This document shows, piece by piece, positions 1-9,672 of a DNA stretch of 64,000 nt (the first letter of the stretch is position 1; every line of letters begins with the position of its first letter). The stretch is from contig MJGA01000019.1 in assembly GCA_001910725.1 (NCBI GenBank), forward strand, positions 597,149 to 661,148. The letters are read 5' to 3'. The position numbers were made by a program, and so were the translations under genes. This stretch comes from Phanerodontia chrysosporium (lineage: Eukaryota > Basidiomycota > Agaricomycetes > Polyporales > Phanerochaetaceae). The notes under the pieces are model-generated. The model ran no database searches. It saw only the letters and a list, made by a program, of their open reading frames with translations, and was not told the origin of the DNA.

Positions 1-85
1 TGCTACACTCTGCTCCGATGGAGCAGCTCGCGGTCAAGATCGATGACAGGCAGAAGGTTCTGTACGTTCCTACCCACACGAGATC
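1..85 (+). other. Host sequence left of element 1, possibly end of a coding exon
   Basis: This stretch ends with the AGATC target duplication (81-85). If element 1 and one duplication copy are removed, a reading frame runs from the window edge through the ATG at 19 and across the junction into 8684-8759, where it meets a TGA. The frame is about 53 codons and I do not recognise the protein. Continuity across the junction suggests, weakly, that element 1 split a host exon. Confidence 0.3.
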
Positions 86-617
86 TGTCAAAGTAAACCC
101 CGCTACTTACCTTAGTAGCTTAAGTGGGGTTGGACTTGACTGCGAGGGTGCGAGTGAAGTGGGTGAAAGACGAGGTAGATGATGCTGGGGACTTAAGCCC
201 AGCAGAGCCCGGTATATATACATGAAGGGGAGGACCCCTGGTACTACCCGAGACCCTTGATACTGCCCATCACATGCGCGATGGCGTGATGATGGTGCGA
301 TACTTGCCAAGACACTCCGGGCTCGGCGAAGTCTAAAGCCGAGTACCGGATGTGTCCGGAACCTTCTACGCTATTCTAGAATACACTACCCGGACCCTGG
401 GTCCGGCTACCTACTATACCCTTGTACCGGAGCGTCTACATCATAGATAAGATAAAGATAAGATCCTCACATGACTCTGAGTCCATTCCCAGCACGTGAC
501 CAACACGTGACCGCGTTCTGACGCGTGCCTGTCCTAACCCTAGTCCATAACCCTAACCCCTGGCGCCTACTGGGCGCTTACGAGAATAAAAACGTAGGGA
601 ATTAGAAAACTGTGACA
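86..617 (-). repeat. 3' LTR of element 1
   Basis: A 532-bp long terminal repeat, matching 8147-8678 with no difference I can see. It holds a TATATATA stretch near 212-219. A 67-codon frame inside it (107-310) recurs in the other LTR and is simply part of the repeat. Confidence 0.95.
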
Positions 618-656
618 GTACCCCCTCTTCAGATTCGAACTCCCGAGAGAAGACTT

Positions 657-3600
657 TTATTTTCCAGTGGATCCAAACCCGCCTGATCCACGATCAGTTG
701 ACTGTAGTGTTTCGACGATTTCTATATCGGCATCGGCAATTTTCTCCAGGATCAATTGAGCCGTCCTATCTCCAGTCGTGACTGTGAAGTCACTGTCGCT
801 TGTGTTAAGGAGTAGTATTTTGACGATACCCGTGTAGTCCCGGTCGATAACGCCTGCGCCGACATGAATGCCTTTGAGTGCCAGTCCTGATCGCGGTGCA
901 ATCCGTCCATAGGTTCCAGTTGGAACTCGGATGTGAATGCCAGTGCTGATGAGTTTGCGGTCTCCTGCTGGAATTGTTACATCTTCTGCTGCATACAGGT
1001 CCCAGCCTGCTGCCTCGGTGGTGCTCTTGGATGGTGTTTTTCCACCATCTAGAACGATCTGAAGGGTTTCCTCTTCGTCGAGTTCTAAACCGTCTGTTTC
1101 CATAGGTGCTTCTTCGTTCCGAACGCGCCAAAATTCCGCGATCTTCTCTTTAGCACCTTCCAGATTACTTTCTGGTTCCCATTTGTCTTCTTCTGGCCCA
1201 TAACCCTTCCATCGAACCATGTACCAGTTTCGTTTCCTGACACGCCCGGTAGTCTTATGGTTGAGAATTTTCTCGACCTCGTACTCGAGCTCTTCGTCGT
1301 GAACTTCTGGCTCTGGTGGTGCGGCTCGTTGGCCGACGATGGAGGGCATAGAATAGGGGATTAATTTACTAGCGTGGAAAACCGGGTGATATGCCCTGTA
1401 TTGTGGAGGCAGTTTCACCTTGAAGGTTACTTTGGACAGTTGCTCGATGATTTCGAACGGTCCTAGGTACCTCGGTGTCAGCGTGCGTTGAGTGGTTTGG
1501 TAATCCTTTGAATTCAGCAGGACTTTGTCGCCGACTTTAAACGGCACTTCTTGCTTGTTCTGGTCGTAGTACCACTTCATACGGTCCGCTGCTAGTTGTA
1601 GGGCTGCTTTGGCCTTGTCTTGGGCGTCTTGTCTAAGTCTGAATATCTCGTTCAAGTCTTTGCTTTTGGCTTGCTTGTCGAGAGTTGGTCCTGCCCGTGG
1701 GTGTCTACCATATTCTAGAAAGAACGGTGTGTCCTTTGTACTTTCATGTGCTGCGTTGTTGTAGGCGAATTCTGCAGTGGGCAGATAATCGACCCAGTCT
1801 TCGTGATTGACATTATCAGCGAAGCAGCGTAGGTACTGTTCTAGAACTTGATTTACTCGTTCAGTTTGACCATCTGTTTGAGGGTGATATGCCGTAGACA
1901 TCGCTGACTCGATACCGAGTAGCTTACACCATTCTTGAAAGAGTTCTGCCGCGAATTGAGTTCCTCTGTCTGAGATTATCTGCAAAGGTAATCCGTGGAT
2001 AGGGTAAATTCTATCCATCAGGATCTTTGCGAGGTCTTTAGCAGAGAATTTGTTCGTTATCGCGAAGAAACGTGCTCTCTTGGTGAGTCGGCATACAACG
2101 ACGAGGATGGCGTCCTTTCCTCTTGACGGCATCAACTGAGTAATCAAGTCGATGGTAATAACTTCCCAAGGTCCGTTAGGTACCTTGTTGGGCATGAGTT
2201 GTCCGTAGGTCTGCTGTGTGCGATTCTTCATTCGCTGACACGTGTCGCAACCTGTGACGTATTTCTTGACGAAGACAGACATTCCCGGCCACCAATAGTT
2301 TCGGGAGACAAGTTCGTAGGTCTTCCATCTGCCTGGATGTCCGGCTGATGGGTGGTCGTGGTGCATTTGGACTACTCGTCGTCGTAAGTCCTCATTCTCA
2401 TCCTTCGGTATGTAGATATGTCCCCGGAAGAGTAGCAATCCATTCTCAAAGTTCCATTCCTCTAACGGTTTCTTGAACTCGCGTGGGCCTGATTTGAGTA
2501 ACGATTGATAGTTCTTGGTGACTTCGTCGGATAACAGAGCCTTCTTGACCTCTTGGAGCAGTAAATCGTCGTTTACTGGAGCGTCATGGGAGGCGTCGAT
2601 CGCGCAGACTTCGAGCAGATTGGCGAAAAATTCTGGCTTCAGAAGAATATGGTCGCGATTATCGAGTTCTACCCCCTCTTCATGATCTGGTCTCCTGGAC
2701 AGAGGGTCTTCAGCTTCCATTGTTTTACCCGGCTTGTGGTGTAGTGTGAAATGGAATCTTGTTAGATATAATGCCCAACGAGCTTGACGACGAGACAATT
2801 TCTGGGCCTGCTTGAAATAAGTCAGGTTTTGGTGGTCTGACCATATCTCGAATTTCTCCGGATGTCCCTCTAGATAGTGCCTATACTCTTCTAACCCGCG
2901 GATTATGGCCAACATCTCTTTGTCGTATATCTCATAGTTCCTTTCGTGAACATTGAGTGACTTGGAGTGGAAGGCTACCGGATGGTAAAGCTTATCATTT
3001 GGGTCGAGTTGTGACAAAACCGAGCCGATCGCGAAATCACTCGCGTCGGTAGAGAGCCTGAACGGATTAACGTCGTCCGGAATTCGTAGAATTGGTGCAG
3101 AAGTGAACGCCTTTTTCAGGTCGTCAAACGCCTTCTGCTGGTCGGGACCCCATTCCCATGGTTGATCCTTCTTGGTGAGTACCGTGAGTGACTTCGTGAT
3201 CTTCGCAAAGTCTTTAATAAACCTGCGATAGAAATTCGCGAATCCAAGAAATGCCTGAACGTGCTTGACCTTGGTCGGTACGGGCCACTCCGTTACGCCT
3301 GTGACTTTAGCAGGGTCCATTTCTACATGATTTTTGGATATAATCATGCCGAGATAGGCGAGCTTGTCCTTCTCGAATAGACACTTTTCTGCTTTTGCGA
3401 AGAGGTCGTTGTCTTCCAGTCGCTGCAACACTTCGTGTACGATCTTTCGATGTTCCTCGCGGTCATTGCCGAAGATGAGGATATCGTCGAGGTAGACCAT
3501 AACCTTTCCTTGACGGATAAGGTCTTCGAAAATGTTGTTCATCATATTCTGAAATGTTGCCGGTGCGTTTGCGAATCCAAAGTACATAACTTTGGCCTGA

Positions 3601-4808
3601 AATAAACCATCCTTGGTTACAAAAGCCGTTTTCCACTCGTCACCTTCCTTGATGCGGACATTGTTATATCCCCATCGAAGGTCGATTTTTGTGAATATCG
3701 ACGCCTGAGACAGTGCGTCGATTAAGTCGGCGATGCGAGGGATAGGATAACGGTTTTTCTTTGTAATTCCATTCAAGGGGCGGTAATCCATGCAAGGTCG
3801 CAAACTTCCATCGGCCTTCTTTACGAAAAAGAATGATGCAGCGATGGGTGACTTTGACTCTTCTATGTAGCCTTTTCGGCGTTCCTCACGAATCCACTCG
3901 TCGAAAGACGAGCGTTGTCTCTGGTCTAGTGGGTACACCTTTCCGATTGGGGGCAGCTTAGCTCCTTCCTCAAATTCGATGGCATGATCCCATGGTTTGT
4001 GGGTGGGCATGCGTTCAGACTTGGTTTTACTGAAAACGCTTTCGAATTTGTGGACCCAACTCGGTACCTGTGATTTCCATTGCGAGGTGTCAACTGTATC
4101 GTCGTCATCCTTTTCCAGGATGTCAGCGACAGCCTCGGCTTGCGTTCGTTCCTCTGGGTTACTGAAATCAACCCAGTTGATGTGGTGGGGAATATCCTCT
4201 TCTCCAATATCGTCCAGTGAGGATTCCCAAGGTTGCTCTGGTTCGAGCTCTGCCAGCTCCTCGTCATTGCCGATTTCGATGTCGAGGGCTTGGACTTTTT
4301 GTGCCATGCTGGAGACTTTGCATGATTCAGGACATCTGGTGAACTCCCAATTGCCTTTTGCCCAGTCGATTTCTGGGTTATGCCGGTGTAGGAACTTGTA
4401 CCCTATGTACATGTCTTTGTCGTGCAAATCTGTCACGAGCAAGTACTGGGTGTGTTTATGCGTTCCAATTTCCAAGTAGGCTCGCAGGGCGTGAGTGATT
4501 CGTCCTGCTTTATTGATCGTTCCATCCGCATTTTTTACTTCATACGGATTTGCCAACTTAATAGTTACCAGATTGTTCTTTTCGACGAAGCTGTGATTGA
4601 TGAAACTCGTCGTGGCGCCTGAATCAACCAGGGCTTCTGCCTGCGCTTTTTTACCATACACCCACAGAGTAATAGGAAGTTTGAACGATAATGATTTATT
4701 ACGCGAGACGTTCAATACATCAATGTCAATTACTCTATCTACATCCAGTGTAGACTCGGCCGTGGGTACATGATCAGCGTTACTGACCTGTAGGACGCAG
4801 GGATCCAC
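657..4808 (-). CDS. Element 1 Pol polyprotein: protease-RT-RNase H-integrase-chromodomain-dUTPase
   Basis: Pol of about 1,383 residues. Domains in order: retropepsin-like protease with DSGA (about residue 62); reverse transcriptase with the YLDD catalytic box (about 440); RNase H starting near STDAS; integrase with the zinc-binding H-H-C-C region (GCDTCQ) and the DDE core (IDLITQ, SDRGTQF, TERVNQ); a chromodomain (MVRWKGYGPEEDKWEPE, about 1,200); then a full trimeric-type dUTPase in the last 130 residues. All five dUTPase motifs are visible: AAGWDLYAAE, APRSGLA, GVIDRDYTG, GDRTAQLIL and RGSGGFGSTG. The frame lies -1 to gag and overlaps it for about 30 nt, so it is probably made by frameshifting at 4823-4829. 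There is no ATG at the start of the frame. A dUTPase should hydrolyse dUTP and limit uracil in new cDNA. A position behind the chromodomain is unusual. Confidence 0.95.
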   Translation of the reverse strand: MDPCVLQVSNADHVPTAESTLDVDRVIDIDVLNVSRNKSLSFKLPITLWVYGKKAQAEALVDSGATTSFINHSFVEKNNLVTIKLANPYEVKNADGTINKAGRITHALRAYLEIGTHKHTQYLLVTDLHDKDMYIGYKFLHRHNPEIDWAKGNWEFTRCPESCKVSSMAQKVQALDIEIGNDEELAELEPEQPWESSLDDIGEEDIPHHINWVDFSNPEERTQAEAVADILEKDDDDTVDTSQWKSQVPSWVHKFESVFSKTKSERMPTHKPWDHAIEFEEGAKLPPIGKVYPLDQRQRSSFDEWIREERRKGYIEESKSPIAASFFFVKKADGSLRPCMDYRPLNGITKKNRYPIPRIADLIDALSQASIFTKIDLRWGYNNVRIKEGDEWKTAFVTKDGLFQAKVMYFGFANAPATFQNMMNNIFEDLIRQGKVMVYLDDILIFGNDREEHRKIVHEVLQRLEDNDLFAKAEKCLFEKDKLAYLGMIISKNHVEMDPAKVTGVTEWPVPTKVKHVQAFLGFANFYRRFIKDFAKITKSLTVLTKKDQPWEWGPDQQKAFDDLKKAFTSAPILRIPDDVNPFRLSTDASDFAIGSVLSQLDPNDKLYHPVAFHSKSLNVHERNYEIYDKEMLAIIRGLEEYRHYLEGHPEKFEIWSDHQNLTYFKQAQKLSRRQARWALYLTRFHFTLHHKPGKTMEAEDPLSRRPDHEEGVELDNRDHILLKPEFFANLLEVCAIDASHDAPVNDDLLLQEVKKALLSDEVTKNYQSLLKSGPREFKKPLEEWNFENGLLLFRGHIYIPKDENEDLRRRVVQMHHDHPSAGHPGRWKTYELVSRNYWWPGMSVFVKKYVTGCDTCQRMKNRTQQTYGQLMPNKVPNGPWEVITIDLITQLMPSRGKDAILVVVCRLTKRARFFAITNKFSAKDLAKILMDRIYPIHGLPLQIISDRGTQFAAELFQEWCKLLGIESAMSTAYHPQTDGQTERVNQVLEQYLRCFADNVNHEDWVDYLPTAEFAYNNAAHESTKDTPFFLEYGRHPRAGPTLDKQAKSKDLNEIFRLRQDAQDKAKAALQLAADRMKWYYDQNKQEVPFKVGDKVLLNSKDYQTTQRTLTPRYLGPFEIIEQLSKVTFKVKLPPQYRAYHPVFHASKLIPYSMPSIVGQRAAPPEPEVHDEELEYEVEKILNHKTTGRVRKRNWYMVRWKGYGPEEDKWEPESNLEGAKEKIAEFWRVRNEEAPMETDGLELDEEETLQIVLDGGKTPSKSTTEAAGWDLYAAEDVTIPAGDRKLISTGIHIRVPTGTYGRIAPRSGLALKGIHVGAGVIDRDYTGIVKILLLNTSDSDFTVTTGDRTAQLILEKIADADIEIVETLQSTDRGSGGFGSTGK

Positions 4809-6376
4809 TACAGGTCGTTGAGAAAATCCACTTTACGGTCAGACGATTTCGCGTATTTAGCAGCTTGGGCCCTCATACGTGCACGCCTAGCTTCCCGCTC
4901 ATCAACGGGTTCCTGGGGGGGAGTCTGTTTCAACTCCTTCTCGTCCTCCTCCGTCCATTCGTGGATACGGGCCGCATTGATGACGACTTCGTCGTCGGCC
5001 TCGAGTCCCGCGATCTCCTTCTCCAATTCGGCCATCCTGGCCTTCGCTTGGTTGAAGGAATTTTTCTTGGCAGCGAGTGCCGCTGCGTTCTTGCCTTTTC
5101 CTTGATTGTTACTCCCCCCGCTCGAGGAGGAGGCCTTGCCGTTGTTGTTGTTGTTACCGGAGGACTGCTGCGGCTTCTGGTCCTTGAGCGAGAAGCAGTC
5201 TGAAGTGACGTGCGTTTTAGCACGTGCGAACTTCTTCAGCTCAGTGCAAATGGCGCAGGGAGTTGAAACCTTCTTGGCTTCTTGTGAGTTCGCCTGTTGT
5301 TTCCCCTTGCCTTTGCCCTTGCCCGTCTGAGCCGCGCTGATGTCCATAGCATTCGGGTCCGGTGTAGAACCCGAGCCGTGTGAGTTTCCCTTGCTGAAGA
5401 TGTGCGTCGCTGCGCGGTCGGGGTAGAGTTCCTTGTATGCCTCAACGAGATACGTCATGAATTCCGACGCGGTTGTAGGCCAACTCGAGCGACCGCGACC
5501 CAGCACGAAGATGCCCAGCTTCTCCTCGACGTTGTCGTACAGCTTGTTAATCATATGTGCGTCCGTGAACGGCTTGCTGCTGTTGTCGAGGAGTACCTTG
5601 AAGCGAACCGAGTAGTCGATGATATCCTTCTGAAGGGCCGACTTGTCGTTGAGTAGCTTCTCGAGGTCCTTCGTTGCCGTGCGCGTAACATCCTTTTGAC
5701 CGTAAACCGTCTGGAGACTAGCCCAGAAGCTGTCAACCGAGCCCATGTTCTCGCCCCTGGCGTTCTTGTCCAGCAGTGGTTGCATCAGCTTCAGGGCTGG
5801 TTCGCGCAACAGGGACAACGCATTGACTATGCGCTGTTTGTCCGTCGTGATGCCCTGAGTGCTGTTCCAAAGCTCGACCAGATTTTTCCATTCCTCAAAC
5901 TTCGTCGTATTCTTCTCGCCTGAGAAGAGCGGCGGTTGGGCGGACTTGGGGCGAGCAGGTGCGCCCCCTCCTGAACCGATACCGGCTGGGAGGGCGTTCA
6001 ACTGTTTGATCGCATTGTCTGCGATCCCCTTGACGCTTTCCAGCCCGGCTTCCTGGACATAGGTGATTTTCTGGGTTTCGACCAGCTCATGGCGAACTTC
6101 GTCCACCCTCTCCAGAATCGACGTCATAGCCTCATTAAAAATATTGAGGAACCCATCGAATAGGTGCCTCACGTGGGCCTCGTTCTGACGGGAGGCTTCA
6201 ACAACCCCCGCGTAGATCGATTCTTGGATGAAGATCCTTTGGTTCTGCGATATTTCCTCTGGTGCTGCGACCGAGGAGATGGCCTGAACCGTGGTCTCGT
6301 GAGAGAGTTGGATATTGTCCGAGGACAAGTTGATGTCGGTCCAGTTGATGGCAGTGATTTGATCAGCGTCAGCCAT
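4808..6376 (-). CDS. Element 1 Gag
   Basis: A 522-residue structural protein starting at the ATG at 6376. The middle (about residues 145-330) resembles Ty3/Gypsy capsid domains, including FEEWKNLVELW and YSVRFKVLLDNSS. It is followed by a basic Gly/Lys stretch and a Cys/His cluster near residue 375 of form C-X2-C-X11-H-X4-C (CAIC to HVTSDC). This is longer than the usual CX2CX4HX4C knuckle, so RNA binding by this cluster is inferred. The tail is Gln/Asn/Ser-rich, then acidic. The frame ends at a TAG inside the overlap with pol. The extra frame at 6510-7295 lies just upstream. Confidence 0.85.
   Translation of the reverse strand: MADADQITAINWTDINLSSDNIQLSHETTVQAISSVAAPEEISQNQRIFIQESIYAGVVEASRQNEAHVRHLFDGFLNIFNEAMTSILERVDEVRHELVETQKITYVQEAGLESVKGIADNAIKQLNALPAGIGSGGGAPARPKSAQPPLFSGEKNTTKFEEWKNLVELWNSTQGITTDKQRIVNALSLLREPALKLMQPLLDKNARGENMGSVDSFWASLQTVYGQKDVTRTATKDLEKLLNDKSALQKDIIDYSVRFKVLLDNSSKPFTDAHMINKLYDNVEEKLGIFVLGRGRSSWPTTASEFMTYLVEAYKELYPDRAATHIFSKGNSHGSGSTPDPNAMDISAAQTGKGKGKGKQQANSQEAKKVSTPCAICTELKKFARAKTHVTSDCFSLKDQKPQQSSGNNNNNGKASSSSGGSNNQGKGKNAAALAAKKNSFNQAKARMAELEKEIAGLEADDEVVINAARIHEWTEEDEKELKQTPPQEPVDEREARRARMRAQAAKYAKSSDRKVDFLNDL
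4823..4829 (-). promoter_or_regulatory. Candidate -1 ribosomal frameshift site G GAT TTT
   Basis: In the gag phase the minus strand reads G GAT TTT, eight codons before the gag stop. A -1 slip here enters the pol frame, which is open from a TAA just upstream. The heptamer differs in its last base from GGAUUUA, the pro-pol slip site known from mouse mammary tumour virus. I did not fold a downstream stimulator structure. Confidence 0.55.
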
Positions 6377-6509
6377 TGTTTCTTAGTCAAAAGGTATGTT
6401 AGTACAAATTCTTTCCACTTTTACAGTTGGAAAGTAAGGAAAACTCTTATGTATCACACAGAAGTTCAGTATCAGGTGGAGTTTTTATTGCATCAGGTTA
6501 CAGGTGGAT

Positions 6510-7295
6510 TTAGTATTCGAATGAGATATTGAGAGCGACTAGCTCCCTTGCGATCTCTACATATCGAGTACTAAAATTTTCGAAGGATACATATTTTATT
6601 TTCTTTAGATCCCTCGTAATCCACCTGTAATGCTTTCCCTTCAACTTCTTTCTCCCCTTGTTCTCGTCGAAGTGGTCGTATAGGTCTTCGAAGTCGACGA
6701 GCAACTTCGAGACTTCGTCGCCTAGCTCCTTGTCGACCTTGTCGATGTCGACGAGGTGGTCGCTGAGCGGTACCAAACGAAGGTTTACCGCGTTGAACAA
6801 ATTCATCATCTCTTTTGTTCGATCGATGATGTGCGACTTCTGCATACGACCTGCTTCTTTCGGGACCTTGCCTTGCATGTCGCCGTCGTTCCCGTATGTC
6901 TCCTCGACCTCTTCTTGAGACAGGTGCTGAGGGGGGCCCAGACGACTCAGGAGTGAGGGAGCCGGATTCGAAATCCGGTCCTCGAGACGCTTGCGCGCCT
7001 TCATCTCCATGATGAGCCTGGAGGCCTGTTCGAGCGCCCAGAGGCGTTCCTCGAACTCCTCGTTGATGCGATCCTGTTCGGCCTTCGGGACGGGGCGGGT
7101 GACAGTGCGACGGTTACGCTCGCGCTGGAGGAGATACTTCTCGCGCTGTTTGGGGCGCTCGATCTCGGCCAGCTTCTCCTTGACCTCCTCGTAGACCTTT
7201 TCCTGGGTCTCCTTGCGAAGCGAGATGCGCTCGGCAAGGGAGGGGTAGGGGGCGGCGGCGTTGCGGGCAATGATGGTCTTGTTGTAGAACTTCAT
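6510..7295 (-). CDS. Element 1 extra reading frame upstream of gag
   Basis: A 261-residue frame starting at ATG 7295, between the 5' leader and gag. The protein is highly charged and looks helical: a Lys/Glu/Arg-rich coiled-coil-like N-terminal half (about residues 25-105), a linker, and a second helical half ending in a pattern like VEIARELVALNISFEY. I recognise no family. Element 3 has an equivalent frame at 54263-55009, also before gag, with a similar charged layout and a tail resembling RRIVGELDIVYRAGYFD. That parallel makes chance unlikely. It may be a matrix-like Gag extension or an accessory factor; this is inference. Confidence 0.6.
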   Translation of the reverse strand: MKFYNKTIIARNAAAPYPSLAERISLRKETQEKVYEEVKEKLAEIERPKQREKYLLQRERNRRTVTRPVPKAEQDRINEEFEERLWALEQASRLIMEMKARKRLEDRISNPAPSLLSRLGPPQHLSQEEVEETYGNDGDMQGKVPKEAGRMQKSHIIDRTKEMMNLFNAVNLRLVPLSDHLVDIDKVDKELGDEVSKLLVDFEDLYDHFDENKGRKKLKGKHYRWITRDLKKIKYVSFENFSTRYVEIARELVALNISFEY

Positions 7296-8146
7296 TTCTG
7301 TGTGATAACATAATCAACCAGCGTCCTTTTACAGGTACGACTTATGGAAAGAAAAAGTGCTCAGAAAATGAGGGTTACCAGCCCTCTCTTGCTGCGGTTC
7401 GAATCTTGATGCGCGCGCATTCGTGGGTAGAGTCGTTTACGGCATGCCATTATCTCTCTGCACATGCGCGATGGGGGAGTTTCAGATCTCAGTCGGGTTT
7501 CCACACCCGCTGCAAATGGTTTGTCGTGCCTTACAGCTACGATCTCCACGGACTTCCTAGATGCTAGCGTCTTACCGCTTGTCATCCAGTACTGGGGATG
7601 CGGCCACCTTGCGGTGGACTCAACACCCCACGCGTCGCGTGGCCACTTACGCCTGTGGATCGGCAAGAAGATTCCCATGCTGTATTGCACAGCCCGCCCA
7701 CATGGTCGCACTCCTGGCGCCACGCGTCCAACGGTGGGTCTCAACATGTCAAGCCCCTTGTCAGGTGGCCCAACGTATCCCCCAGATTCCAAGTCGTTTA
7801 GGTCTCCGGACAGGCCGAGCACAGCATCGCCTATTACAGGTCGATGTGCGCTTCGAACCCGCCAACACAAACATCACTCGCGATAATTCGACGAGTAATG
7901 CCCATGCGACCCCATGGCCGACGACGTACAGCCCCCTTTTACAGGTGGACCTCAGTCGCCAGCCCCACGAATGAAGAACTACCCCTATTACAGGTGGTAG
8001 CCGCGCATCGAAGAAACGAACCTGCGAACGCAAGATTATAAGTGGTAAAGGTGCCGACGTCGCCGGCAACGACGTCGAGCACGCTGCGCACGACGATCAA
8101 GCCCTTAAGGCCGACGTCGACGCGAAGGGGTATAGCATCATCTAAA
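7296..8146 (-). other. Element 1 5' leader with repeated CCTGTAAWAGG motif
   Basis: About 850 bp between the 5' LTR and the first reading frame, with no convincing coding sequence. The minus strand repeats CCTGTAAWAGG at about 7327-7337, 7833-7843, 7935-7945 and 7988-7998. A looser copy, CCTGTAACCTG, lies near 6493-6503 between the extra frame and gag. The role is unknown; packaging, splicing or host-factor binding are possible. Confidence 0.5.
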
Positions 8147-8678
8147 TGTCAAAGTAAACCCCGCTACTTACCTTAGTAGCTTAAGTGGGGTTGGACTTGA
8201 CTGCGAGGGTGCGAGTGAAGTGGGTGAAAGACGAGGTAGATGATGCTGGGGACTTAAGCCCAGCAGAGCCCGGTATATATACATGAAGGGGAGGACCCCT
8301 GGTACTACCCGAGACCCTTGATACTGCCCATCACATGCGCGATGGCGTGATGATGGTGCGATACTTGCCAAGACACTCCGGGCTCGGCGAAGTCTAAAGC
8401 CGAGTACCGGATGTGTCCGGAACCTTCTACGCTATTCTAGAATACACTACCCGGACCCTGGGTCCGGCTACCTACTATACCCTTGTACCGGAGCGTCTAC
8501 ATCATAGATAAGATAAAGATAAGATCCTCACATGACTCTGAGTCCATTCCCAGCACGTGACCAACACGTGACCGCGTTCTGACGCGTGCCTGTCCTAACC
8601 CTAGTCCATAACCCTAACCCCTGGCGCCTACTGGGCGCTTACGAGAATAAAAACGTAGGGAATTAGAAAACTGTGACA
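8147..8678 (-). repeat. 5' LTR of element 1
   Basis: A 532-bp LTR, TGTCA to TGACA, apparently identical to 86-617. Because the element is on the minus strand, this copy should carry the active promoter. The AGATC target duplication follows at 8679-8683. Confidence 0.95.
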
Positions 8679-8683
8679 AGATC

Positions 8684-9672
8684 TCGCGCGTCGCAGCAAG
8701 GCGTCACCCTGTCGCGCGAGGCGCGCTTGCTTGCGCTCATGGGGCGCGCTCATCCATGATGCAGACCTCTTGGCTGTAGGGTTTTTTGCCGCAGGCTCCG
8801 TCCGGTCCGAGTCTCACGGGCTGGAACGACAAACATACTGTATCATGTCCCGGAATTTTTGGGCATGTGCACACGACGTACTATAACAAACCTTAATACA
8901 CCTTCATGCTTAATCATTGATGTCTTATCTGGATGTGCTCTGTGTTGCATGATATAGCTTTTGTGAGATATGGCTTGATGAGCACTATGATGCGAAAGGT
9001 AGAACACCGGCATCTAGCAGTAGGTATGGAGAGCAGAGGTGCTCGGCAATCTACACTCGAGAATCGACTAGGACAGGTCTGAACGCGTTAGAACTACTCT
9101 TGCGATGTGCAAGAAATCTTTTCACCGAATTGCCAAGAGCCAACAGACAATCTCACAGAAAAAGAAATCGCACGAAAAAGAGTTCTCACTGTAAGGTTCG
9201 AACCTGCAGTGTCATGTTTCCGTCAGACGCGATGCCATTTCGGCAGGCAACCATATGCGTATTGAAAATACGACCATACTGTCGGTTCAACGAAAGCCCA
9301 GTTCCTAGATGCGTGCTCAGGCTCTGCCATGACAAACATCCCACCACAGAAACGGCCGTTCGGTATGGTGGCAGGGACTCCGACCGCGTTGGTGGGATAC
9401 GACATCAAGCCGCTACCAGGACACTTTGGAACAGGACTGTCAATCTAAACTGTGAACCCTCCTGCATCCGGTGCATTGACTAAGATAAACAAGCAATGTT
9501 GGTATGTTGTTGCCGCGTAGCTACCTAGCTAACCACAAGCTCAAAGTGCTTCAGGGCTTTTGCCAGGGAAAGGTTACACATCTGGTCAAAGCTACTGGCC
9601 GCAGTCGGCCTGCGTTTTCTTGGACACATTCTGCGCCGTCTAGGCTATACACCCCGAAGCGTCCAGGACCTG
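8684..9672. other. Intergenic, no gene seen
   Basis: The first 76 bp may continue the frame that element 1 interrupts (TGA at 8757-8759). The rest is AT-richer and without a convincing gene. A GGTTCGAACC box near 9196-9205 looks like an isolated Pol III B-box or a decayed SINE piece. Confidence 0.4.

Larger units (their letters stand above)
86..8678 (-). mobile_element. Element 1: complete chromodomain Ty3/Gypsy LTR retrotransposon with C-terminal dUTPase
   Basis: A complete 8.6-kb LTR retrotransposon on the minus strand. Two 532-bp LTRs (86-617 and 8147-8678) begin TGTCA and end TGACA and look identical by eye. They are flanked by the 5-bp duplication AGATC (81-85 and 8679-8683). Next to the 3' LTR is a minus-strand polypurine tract, GAAGAGGGGG (about 620-629). 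Coding order on the minus strand is an extra reading frame (7295-6510), gag (6376-4808) and pol (4808-657) with protease, RT, RNase H, integrase, chromodomain and dUTPase. Identical LTRs and intact frames indicate a recent insertion that is possibly still active. I could not identify the tRNA primer from the sequence next to the 5' LTR. Confidence 0.95.

Noticed and set aside
107..310. A 67-codon gene duplicated at 8168-8371
   Set aside because: Both lie in the LTRs of element 1 and are identical only because the LTRs are.
532..560. Interstitial telomere sequence (CCCTAACCC-like) in the LTR of element 1
   Set aside because: It is only two or three loose copies of a 6-bp type that differs from the 7-bp telomere of this chromosome.
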